Assembly (NCBI RefSeq): GCF_021650975.2
Contig: NZ_CP091285.1
Location: forward strand, 1,054,001 to 1,118,000
DNA from: Flavobacterium jumunjinense
GTDB lineage: Bacteria > Bacteroidota > Bacteroidia > Flavobacteriales > Flavobacteriaceae
DNA: 64,000 bases
Reading direction: 5' to 3'
The notes under the pieces were generated by a model. It was not told where the DNA came from. It did not search any database and saw nothing but the letters and a program-made list of their open reading frames with translations. Below are positions 24,180-33,500 of the stretch, piece by piece (positions within the stretch are counted from its first letter, which is position 1; every line of letters starts with the position of its first letter). The translations under genes and the position numbers were made by a program.

Positions 24180-25802
24180 TTATTTCACTTCCAAGTCTAC
24201 AAAAGAGAAACTATTTCCACTAAACAAACCTTTGTCGGATAGTTTTAAATCGGGAATAACCAATAAAGCCATGAAAGAAAGCGTCATAAAAGGGGCTTTT
24301 AACTGGCTACCAAATTCTTTTGCTAAGGCATCAATTTCCTGATACAGTCTACCCGTTTCCCAACCATCTTTATTACTCATAATTCCAGCTACTGGCAACG
24401 ACAACACTTTTTGTTCATCGCCATTAACCGCACAAACTCCTCCTTTATTGGCAACCAATATGTTTACTGCTTTGCAAATTTCTTCATCACTTGTTCCAAC
24501 CACCACAATATTATGACAATCGTGTGCTACAGAACTTGCAATTGCTCCTTTTTTTAAACCAAAATTCTTTATAAAAGCAATAGCAGGTTTTGTATCTTCA
24601 TATCGATTGACAACAGCCATTTTTAAGATGTCATTTTCAACATCAGAAACTAATTTTCCATCTTGAACTAATGACTTATGATGAATTTCATTGGTAATCA
24701 ATTGTCCTTCTAGAGCTTCAATCACTCTAATTATTGAAGCTGAACTTAGTACTTCAAAATCGGACATTTGTTTAGCATTGATATTAAAATTATTAGGACA
24801 ATCAAACAAAACTTTTTTAACATTTGACACACCATTTTCAGCCACTAACTCTCCGTTTATGTAAGTTTGACTAACTTTAAAATCAGTTAAATTTTCAACA
24901 ACAATAAAATCGGCTGCATCATTTTCCTGCAACAAACCAACATTCATAGCATAATGACGAACAGGATTTACACAAGCCGCTTGCAACACTTTAAAAACAT
25001 CCATTCCTTTCGCAATTGCTCTTGCACATAACGTATTAATATGTCCTACGATTAAATCATCTGGATGCTTATCATCGGAACAAAACATCATGTTTTCGTA
25101 ATTATCAGGCAATAAATCAATTAAAGCTTCAAAGTTTTTAGCCGCACTTCCTTCACGAATAATTACTTTCATTCCCAACGATAATTTTTCAGCAGCTTCA
25201 TCATAAGTAAAACATTCATGATCGGTAGTAATTCCTGCATTTATATATTTTTGTAATGATTCTCCCCTTAATCCTGGAGCATGACCATCAACTGGTTTTT
25301 TAAAATATTTTGCCCATTCTATTTTCTTCAACACTTCGGCATCATCAAATAAAACTCCCGGATAATTCATCATTTCTGCTAAGTAATGAATGTCAGAAGA
25401 CGTTAACAATTCTTTTATATCCTCTGAATCGATGACAGCTCCCGCAGTTTCAAAAGTAGTTGCTGGCACACAAGAAGGGGCACCAAAATGAAACTTTAAA
25501 GGCACTTCCTTACTATTTTGAATCATATAATAAACACCTTCTTTCCCTAAAACATTAGCAATTTCATGCGGATCAGAAATGGTTCCAACCGTTCCATGCA
25601 ACACTGCAATTCTAGCAAACTCAGAAGGAACCAACATTGAACTTTCAATGTGAATATGAGCATCAACAAAACCAGGCATAATAAATTGTTGCACCGAATG
25701 CTCTTTCTCTACTATTTCTTTTATCTTTCCATTAACAACGGTAACTTCACCTGAATAGATTCTTCTATTGATAATATCAACTATTTGTCCTTGAATTTTC
25801 AT
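24180..25802 (-). CDS. ade: adenine deaminase
   Basis: The protein has 540 residues, the length usual for bacterial Ade. It converts adenine to hypoxanthine and ammonia in purine salvage. The amidohydrolase metal motif is seen in [13 protein letters not shown] (near 45-57), with further conserved stretches [16 protein letters not shown] and [10 protein letters not shown] and the C-terminal adenine-deaminase domain ([11 protein letters not shown]). The gene stands alone between a terminator and the divergent recJ. Confidence 0.95.
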   Translation of the reverse strand: MKIQGQIVDIINRRIYSGEVTVVNGKIKEIVEKEHSVQQFIMPGFVDAHIHIESSMLVPSEFARIAVLHGTVGTISDPHEIANVLGKEGVYYMIQNSKEVPLKFHFGAPSCVPATTFETAGAVIDSEDIKELLTSSDIHYLAEMMNYPGVLFDDAEVLKKIEWAKYFKKPVDGHAPGLRGESLQKYINAGITTDHECFTYDEAAEKLSLGMKVIIREGSAAKNFEALIDLLPDNYENMMFCSDDKHPDDLIVGHINTLCARAIAKGMDVFKVLQAACVNPVRHYAMNVGLLQENDAADFIVVENLTDFKVSQTYINGELVAENGVSNVKKVLFDCPNNFNINAKQMSDFEVLSSASIIRVIEALEGQLITNEIHHKSLVQDGKLVSDVENDILKMAVVNRYEDTKPAIAFIKNFGLKKGAIASSVAHDCHNIVVVGTSDEEICKAVNILVANKGGVCAVNGDEQKVLSLPVAGIMSNKDGWETGRLYQEIDALAKEFGSQLKAPFMTLSFMALLVIPDLKLSDKGLFSGNSFSFVDLEVK

Positions 25803-25939
25803 AACACTATTTTAAATATCAATTTCAAAAATAACCAAATTATATTTAGTCACAGAATAAGGTTACATCAATTTTAATACTAAATTTGTGTTTCAAACTT
25901 ACAAGCCGAAAAAAAATCGAATTCTAAATTTTTAAAATT

Positions 25940-27640
25940 ATGCGTTGGAATTTAAAAACAAAGCCAGAAAAAGAAAAGATACAAGCCTTACAAAATGCGC
26001 TTCAGGTTGATGAAATAACCGCTACTTTACTACTACAAAGAGGCATAACAACATATGAAGAAGCAAAATCATTTTTCCGTCCCACTTTAAACGACTTACA
26101 TGATCCTTTCTTAATGAAAGACATGGACAAAGCAGTAGATCGGATAGAAAAAGCAATTGAAAACAATGAAACCATTATGGTTTTTGGAGACTATGATGTA
26201 GATGGAACTACTGCGGTTGCATTGGTTTCAAGCTATTTAAAAACCATTTATTCAAATATTGCCACTTATATTCCTGATCGCTATGCTGAAGGCTACGGTG
26301 TTTCTTATAAAGGAATTGATTTTGCAGAAGACAATGCCATCTCTTTAATTATCGCATTAGATTGTGGTATAAAATCGATAGATCACGTTAATTATGCTAA
26401 AGAAAAGGGCATCGATTTTATTATTGGTGATCACCATAGACCTGGAGAGACACTTCCTAATGCGGTTGCTGTTTTAGATCCAAAACGAAAGGATTGTTCT
26501 TATCCGTATGATGAATTGTGTGGTTGTGGTGTTGGTTTCAAGTTAATTCAAGCCATTGGTTCAAAAAGAAATCAATCGATTGAATACTTTATTCCTTATC
26601 TAGATTTAGTAGCTACGGCTATTGCTGCTGATATTGTTCCAATGACAGGAGAGAACAGAGTTTTGGCAAAATTTGGCATGGAAGTTATCAATTCAACTCC
26701 ACGATCTGGCATTAAAGCATTGATTCAAAACGTAAAAAAACAAATCTTAACAATAACCGATGTTGTTTTTATAGTAGCACCTAGAATTAATGCTGCTGGA
26801 AGAATTAAACATGGTGATTATGCCGTTCGTTTGTTAACCGAATTTAATTTAGAACAAGCTAACGAATTCGCATCTGAAATTGAACAATTTAATGCCGACC
26901 GCAAAGATTTAGACAAAAAAATTACCAAAGAGGCATTACAACAAATCATTACTAATAAGGAAGAAGAAAACTTCACAACGGTTGTTTATCAAGAAGACTG
27001 GCACAAAGGCGTTATTGGTATTGTGGCTTCACGATTAATTGAGAATCATTATCGACCAACTGTCGTTTTTACAAAAAGTGGTGATAAATTAGCAGCATCT
27101 GCAAGATCCGTAAAAGATTTCGATGTTTACAATGCCTTAGAAGCTTGTGCTGAACACTTGGAACAATTTGGAGGACACATGTATGCAGCGGGTATGACAT
27201 TAAAAGAAGAAAATTATGAAAATTTCAAAAATGCTTTTGAGAATATCGTAAAAGAAACAATACCTCCTGAATTATTGACTCCCGAAATTGCTATTGATCT
27301 AGAGATTAATTTTTCTGATATTACACCAAAACTCATCCGAATTTTAAAACAATTTGAACCATTTGGTCCACAAAACATGCATCCAATTTTTATGTCTTCT
27401 AATTGTCAGGATACTGGCTATGGGAAAAATTTGGGTAGCGAAGACGAACATCTAAAACTTTTCATTAAACAAGATACTGAAGAAGGAATTGGAGCAATTG
27501 GTTTCGGATTGGGAAAAAACTTATCTTTGACAAAGAATAAAAACCGATTCCAAATTGCGTATTCTATTGATGAAAACGAATGGAAAAATACAGTATCTAC
27601 ACAACTTAACTTAAGAGCAATACAAGAGAATAATGAATAA
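25940..27640 (+). CDS. recJ: single-stranded-DNA exonuclease RecJ
   Basis: The protein has 566 residues. DHH-family motifs are FGDYDVDGTTAV (near 81), an ALDCG motif, GDHHRPGE (near 165) and the C-terminal DHHA1 domain (GIVASRLIENHYRP, EQFGGHMYAAGM). RecJ degrades 5'-ended single strands in recombination and mismatch repair. It overlaps the following MFS gene by 8 nt. Confidence 0.95.
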   Translation: MRWNLKTKPEKEKIQALQNALQVDEITATLLLQRGITTYEEAKSFFRPTLNDLHDPFLMKDMDKAVDRIEKAIENNETIMVFGDYDVDGTTAVALVSSYLKTIYSNIATYIPDRYAEGYGVSYKGIDFAEDNAISLIIALDCGIKSIDHVNYAKEKGIDFIIGDHHRPGETLPNAVAVLDPKRKDCSYPYDELCGCGVGFKLIQAIGSKRNQSIEYFIPYLDLVATAIAADIVPMTGENRVLAKFGMEVINSTPRSGIKALIQNVKKQILTITDVVFIVAPRINAAGRIKHGDYAVRLLTEFNLEQANEFASEIEQFNADRKDLDKKITKEALQQIITNKEEENFTTVVYQEDWHKGVIGIVASRLIENHYRPTVVFTKSGDKLAASARSVKDFDVYNALEACAEHLEQFGGHMYAAGMTLKEENYENFKNAFENIVKETIPPELLTPEIAIDLEINFSDITPKLIRILKQFEPFGPQNMHPIFMSSNCQDTGYGKNLGSEDEHLKLFIKQDTEEGIGAIGFGLGKNLSLTKNKNRFQIAYSIDENEWKNTVSTQLNLRAIQENNE

Positions 27641-28901
27641 GAAAGATCCTTACGCAGCACTTCGTTTTAAAGAATTTCGTTTTTTCTTAAGTATGCGCTT
27701 CGCAATGGTATTTGCTTGGGCAATGCAATTTATAATTATAGAATGGGAAGTTTATAGCCTAACAAAAGACGCTATATATTTAGGGCTTATCGGACTTATG
27801 GAAATAATCCCAGCCGTTTTAATGGCATTGTTTGCAGGTCACATTGTAGATCAAAACGAAAAGAAAGGACTACTTGTTAAATGTTTAATTGGGTTTTCAT
27901 TTATAAGTCTTGGTTTATTTTTAATTACTGTTCCAAGTATTAAAAACACATTAACAACTTCAAACATATTATTAGTTATTTATATTTTAGTCTTCCTTGG
28001 AGGGTTGGTACGAGCTTTCATTGGACCAACCGTTTTTTCATTATTATCTTTAATCGTTCCGAAAAAACACTACCCTAACGCAGCCACATGGAGTAGTTCT
28101 ACATGGCAAATGGGGTCAATGTTCGGCCCTGCTTTAGCAGGAATATCAATAGGAATAATTGGTGTTCATTGGTCATTATGTATCGTTTTTGGATTTACTA
28201 TTTTTGCTTTATTAGGTTTAAGTCAAATTTCAAAAAAACCAATATTGAACCCAAAAATTGGAGAACCTGTTATGCAAAGTTTAAAAGAAGGCATCACATT
28301 TGTTTTCAAAAACAAAACCATCCTTGGAGCAATTTCATTAGATATGTTTGCTGTATTGTTTGGAGGTGCTGTAGCCTTACTTCCTATTTTCGCACAAGAT
28401 ATTTTGAAAGTAGGTTCGGAAGGTTTTGGAATATTAAGAGCAGCACCAGCTGTAGGTTCTATTATAACCATGATCATTGCTGCTTATTTTTCACTAAATA
28501 AAAACGCAGGAGTTAAACTACTTACAGCAATATTTATTTTTGGAATTTGTATTATTGTATTCGGAATTTCTGAAATATTTTGGATTTCTGTTATCGCTTT
28601 GTTTTTAAGTGGTGTTGCTGATGGTGTTTCCGTTGTAATTCGAAACACAATTTTACAATTACACACCCCCGACAATATGCGTGGAAGAGTATCTTCTGTA
28701 AATTCTATTTTTGTTGGTTCATCTAACGAATTAGGAGCTTTTGAAAGTGGCGTTACTGCAAAATTAATGGGTGCTGTAAATGCGGTAATTTTTGGTGGTT
28801 GCATGACAATTGGAACCGTAATCACTACCGCTTTCATTTCACCTTCTTTTAGAAAGCTTGATTTAGAAAAAGAAGTAGAAAAATTAGAAAATGAAGTATA
28901 A
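27633..28901 (+). CDS. MFS transporter
   Basis: The protein has 422 residues and about 12 predicted transmembrane helices, starting after a short cytoplasmic end (KDPYAALRFKEFRFFLS). The pattern resembles the EntS/MFS_3 exporter group, with a loop GHIVDQNEKKG after helix 2 and DNMRGRVSSVNS in the C-terminal half. The substrate is unknown. It overlaps recJ by 8 nt and precedes a peptidoglycan-binding gene by 29 nt. Confidence 0.9.
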   Translation: MNKKDPYAALRFKEFRFFLSMRFAMVFAWAMQFIIIEWEVYSLTKDAIYLGLIGLMEIIPAVLMALFAGHIVDQNEKKGLLVKCLIGFSFISLGLFLITVPSIKNTLTTSNILLVIYILVFLGGLVRAFIGPTVFSLLSLIVPKKHYPNAATWSSSTWQMGSMFGPALAGISIGIIGVHWSLCIVFGFTIFALLGLSQISKKPILNPKIGEPVMQSLKEGITFVFKNKTILGAISLDMFAVLFGGAVALLPIFAQDILKVGSEGFGILRAAPAVGSIITMIIAAYFSLNKNAGVKLLTAIFIFGICIIVFGISEIFWISVIALFLSGVADGVSVVIRNTILQLHTPDNMRGRVSSVNSIFVGSSNELGAFESGVTAKLMGAVNAVIFGGCMTIGTVITTAFISPSFRKLDLEKEVEKLENEV

Positions 28902-28930
28902 TATTTTAAAAACAAATAATTATCTAACCT

Positions 28931-29590
28931 ATGAAACAGATTATCATTACCCTACTAGTCGTTATTTTATCTATTGTAGGTTACAATCAGTATAGAACAT
29001 ATAAGCGTTTTCACTCTCCAGGAATAGATTATGTAGTGAATACTGAAGTTGACTTAAATTATCATAATGAAAGTTTCTTGAAAAATTACTTCCTATCTAT
29101 TGAAGATTTGAATGCTTTTGTAAGAATACAATGGAATGTTTACGATCTTGATGTTCGTAATCCAGAACAAGACAACGATGATACAAAGACTGCTTTTATA
29201 AACTATTCTAAAAAACTAGCTACCATAAAATTTTACGAAAGCAGACTAATTCAAGCTGCACAATTAAAACAAAAAGGACTAAAGAATAAAGACATTGTTT
29301 TCTTTGAAGAGAACGGTTATAAAGTTATTAATTACAATGATTATTTGAAAGATCAGAAAATAAAAGAAATGTATTATCAGGATCCAGATAAATTCAGTTT
29401 AAAAATCGGAGACACTAATTCATTTGTTTTTGAAATTCAAAAGAAATTAATCAAAAAAGGATTTGATATTCCTACCGATGGAATTTTTAAAGAAATAACA
29501 TTAAAAGCTCTTATTGAATTTCAAGAAAAAAACAAACTCTACTCCAACGGAAAAATAGACACAATAACCTTAGATTATTTATTTAGGTAA
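28931..29590 (+). CDS. peptidoglycan-binding domain protein
   Basis: The protein has 219 residues with an N-terminal membrane anchor or signal (about 4-18). An uncharacterised region of about 120 residues follows (SIEDLNAFVRIQWNVYDLDV). A C-terminal PG_binding_1 domain covers about 158-219 (GDTNSFVFEIQKKLIKKGF, PTDGIFKEITLKALIEFQ). It probably sits in the periplasm facing the cell wall. Its 3' end overlaps the convergent lpxH end by 12 nt. Confidence 0.85.
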   Translation: MKQIIITLLVVILSIVGYNQYRTYKRFHSPGIDYVVNTEVDLNYHNESFLKNYFLSIEDLNAFVRIQWNVYDLDVRNPEQDNDDTKTAFINYSKKLATIKFYESRLIQAAQLKQKGLKNKDIVFFEENGYKVINYNDYLKDQKIKEMYYQDPDKFSLKIGDTNSFVFEIQKKLIKKGFDIPTDGIFKEITLKALIEFQEKNKLYSNGKIDTITLDYLFR

Positions 29591-30421
29591 TTCTTCAAAC
29601 TTTTTTAACTCAAAATTCTCACCGTCAAAAACACCATAGGTAAAATAGCCAATCCAATCTCCTAAATTTACATATTTGGAGTTATCTCCTACATCAATAA
29701 TCATAGGTAAATGGCGATGACCAAAAATAAAGTAATCATAATGTTTAGATTCTAACTTGCGTTTTGCATATTGAACTAACCACTCATTTTCTTCACCTAA
29801 AAACTTAACGTCTTCTGCACCAGATATCAACTTGTTTTTAACTGATAAGTATTGTGCTAATCGCACACCAATATCTGGATGCAACCATCTAAAAATCCAT
29901 TTTGAAAAAGAATTTGTAAACACTTTTTTCATTCTTTTATACCCTAAATCTCCTGGACCTTTTCCATCACCGTGACCAATAAGAAAAAGCTTGTTGTTAA
30001 ATATAAATTCAACATTATCATGATAAACAGGAATATTCAACTCTTTTTCAAAATAATCCTGCATCCATAAGTCATGATTCCCTACAAAAAAATAGACTGG
30101 AATTCCAGTATCTCTAATTTCAGCAAGCTTACCTAATACACGAATAAAACCTTTAGGAACAACAGTTTTATATTCAAACCAAAAGTCGAATAAATCACCT
30201 AATAAAAAAATAGCATCAGCATCTTTTTTCACCTCATCTAACCAATTCACGAATTTCTTTTCTCGAATAAAACTTTCTTCTGGATTAGGAGCTCCAAAAT
30301 GTTGGTCGGATGCGAAATAGATTTTAAGATTTTTATCCAATGTTATGTTTCTTTTTAATTTATGCAAAAATAAGAAAAATAAACAAGCTAATTTTAACAC
30401 TTTATCGAAGTTATGATACAT
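29579..30421 (-). CDS. lpxH: UDP-2,3-diacylglucosamine diphosphatase
   Basis: It hydrolyses UDP-2,3-diacylglucosamine to lipid X in lipid A synthesis, at the inner membrane. Metallophosphoesterase motifs are visible: ASDQHFGAP, GDLFDFW, GNHDLW, GHGDGKG and FGHRHLP. Flavobacterial proteins start close to the KIYFASDQH strand, so the N-terminal 30 residues from ATG 30421 (hydrophobic LACLFFLFLH) may not be translated; a TTG at about 30337 (LDKNLKIYF) is an alternative start. Confidence 0.92.
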   Translation of the reverse strand: MYHNFDKVLKLACLFFLFLHKLKRNITLDKNLKIYFASDQHFGAPNPEESFIREKKFVNWLDEVKKDADAIFLLGDLFDFWFEYKTVVPKGFIRVLGKLAEIRDTGIPVYFFVGNHDLWMQDYFEKELNIPVYHDNVEFIFNNKLFLIGHGDGKGPGDLGYKRMKKVFTNSFSKWIFRWLHPDIGVRLAQYLSVKNKLISGAEDVKFLGEENEWLVQYAKRKLESKHYDYFIFGHRHLPMIIDVGDNSKYVNLGDWIGYFTYGVFDGENFELKKFEELPK

Positions 30422-30500
30422 TTTACCGATAGATATTTAATAGCATCAATTAATTGTTAACTTTGAATTATTAATCAAATTTTAACTAAAATATTATAGA

Positions 30501-33500
30501 ATGAAAAAATTATTACTTTTTTTCATGTCGATGTTTACCTTGCTTTCCTTCGGTCAATTAACAGAAGGGTTTGAAGGGACTTCGATACCTGTTTCTAGCC
30601 CACCAGGAGATGACTGGGCTTTGACTTCAGGAACTTGGAAAATACTTGATAATGGTGTTGGAACTGCTCAAAAGTGGCAAGTTGCTCCACCAGGTCAACA
30701 ATATCAAGGAACAAGAGCAGCATACTTAAACAGAGAGAATGTTGGCGCTGGAATGGCTGCCGACTGGCTTATTTCTCCCTCAGTAACAGTTCCTACTGAT
30801 GGACAGCTTCGTTTTTACACAAAACTGACACAAGCAGGTATACAAGGAAGTACATTTTCAATTCGTATATCAACTGGTTCACAAACTGTTTTTACTGATT
30901 TTACTACAATACGAACGTGGGATGAGATTGAGTTAATGAACGGTGGATTACTCGCAGAACAAACAACTTACATACAAAAAGTTGTTGATTTAACGCCTCA
31001 TACAACTGCTGGTGAAACTATTTTTGTTGCATTTGTAATGGAAAACAATAATGGAGACAGATGGCTTATTGACAATGTAAATATTGACTCTAAATGTTTA
31101 GACAACTCTAACTTGTCAGCAACACCATTAGCTACTTCTGCAACTTTAAACTGGACAAGTCCAAGTACTGCCACACAGTGGGAAATTGAATACGGACCTA
31201 ATGGTTTTACACAAGGTACTGGAACAACTGTTACAGCTACTGGAACACCAACATATAATTTAACTGGTCTTTCTGGATTAACTACATATTGCTACTATGT
31301 TAGAGCCGTTTGTGGATCTGACAACACTAGTGATTGGTCTGGACCACATTGCTTTACAACTTCTGCTCTTCCTCCAGGTTGTGGTGGAAATTTTATAGAT
31401 CAAGGTGGCGTTGCTGGAGACTATGCTAGTGGTGAAGATTATATTGTTACGATTTGCCCAGACAATCCTGGTGATTTTGTAACTGTGAACTTTACAATGT
31501 TTAATACAGAATCTAACTATGATGCATTATATGTTTATGACAGCAATACTACAGATGTAGCTACACTTATATTAAGTGCTAATGGAGCGGGTAACGTTCC
31601 TGGAGGTCAAGCTGGTGGATATTGGGGTACAACAATACCGGGTCCTTTTGAAGCTTTAAACCCTACAGGATGTTTAACTTTCCGTTTTAGAAGTGATGGA
31701 TCAGTAACACGACCAGGATGGACTGCAAATGTTACTTGTGCACCTTTCCCAACTTGTCCTAAACCAACAAATGTTGCGTTTACATCTATTTCTCCAACAA
31801 GTGGTAATATAACTTGGCAACATGCTGGAACACCAACACAATGGGACATCTATGTAGTTCCAACAGGGTCTACACCTCCTGGAGCAGGAGCAGTTACTAC
31901 ACCTTATCAAAATGTAACCGTTAATGGTCCTTTATATTCTTATCCAGTATCATTGCTATTCGATTCTACTCCTTTAAATTCATTCACTACTTACGATGTA
32001 TACGTAAGACCAAGGTGTAGTGTTTCAGACATTGGAGTCTGGTCTAATATTTCTACATTTACAACCGACCCTGATTATTGTGCTGGTGATCATTTCTATG
32101 ATCAAGGTGGTCCAACAGGGAATTATCTTCCAAATCAAAATACGACTACAACAATTTGTCCAAATACACCTGGAGATGTTGTAATTGCATTTTTCAATAC
32201 ATTCAACTTAGATACTAACGATAATCTAACAGTTTACAATGGTAGTACCGCAACAGGTACTCCTATAGGAACTTATACAGGAACAACACTTCCTCCTATC
32301 TTAGTTTCAAATGCTCCTGACGGTTGTTTAACCTTTGTATTTACTTCAAATGGTTTCACAAATTTAGCAGGATGGGATGCTTCAATACAATGTACAGCTC
32401 CTCCAACTTGTCCCTATCCAACAAACTTAACAGTAACTAACATTTCTGATGTTGGAGCTACCTTAGGCTGGACAGAAGCAGGTACTGCAAATACATGGCA
32501 AATAATTATACAACCAGCAGGAAGTGGTTACCCAACCCCTCCTTATGCAAATGCTGTAGCTGGTTACCCTCAAACAGTAACTGGTACAAATTCTTTTACA
32601 GCAACGGGTCTAAATGCGAATACAGAATATGAATTTTATGTAGTAGCAGATTGCGGAGGTGGTGATTTAAGTTTTTGGTCTGGTCCAAAACCATTCAACA
32701 CTTTATTCCCTGGTTGTGGAGGCTCAGTACCAGCTGGTGATATTATTCCAGATGCTGCACCAGTATGTAACTTAAACGGATATTGTGGTAACACTTCACT
32801 ACTATACAATGATGAAGGTGATTGGCCAGAATTAGACACTGCATTTTGTGGTTCTATTGAAAACAATTCGTTCTTAACTTTCCAAGCAACTTCTACTACC
32901 ATTTCTATGGATGTATTAGTCGGAAACTGTATCAATGGAAGTGACATTCAATTTATGATATTTAGCGCTGCTACTCCAGGTAGTGGACCGATAGATGTAA
33001 TTGGTTGTGACGGACAAATGAACGTGGGTACAAATTCTTTAACTTTTAACGGATTAACACCAGGACAAAACTATTATTTAATGATTGATGGTTTTGCCGG
33101 AGCTCAATGTGATTACTCTGTAACTGTTACCTCAGGAGGTTCAACAACTACCGATGTAGACATTACACAAAACGACACAACAATTTGTGTTGACGAGACA
33201 ATAACATTAGATGTTACTGGTGGTAATGGAGTCTATAACTGGACACCTAGTACAGGATTAAGTGCTATAACAGGTTCTAGTGTTGTATTCACACCTGCAA
33301 CACCAGGAACATATACTATTCAAGTTGAATCAACAGATGCTAATGCGTTATGTGCAACTTCAGACTTTGTTGTAATCACTGTTTTAGAAAAAACAATTCC
33401 TTCATTCTCTGTACCTGGACCATTTTGTACAGGAGCAACAGGACCTACACTTTCTAATACTTCTAACAATGGAGTTCAAGGAGTTTGGACACCATCTGCC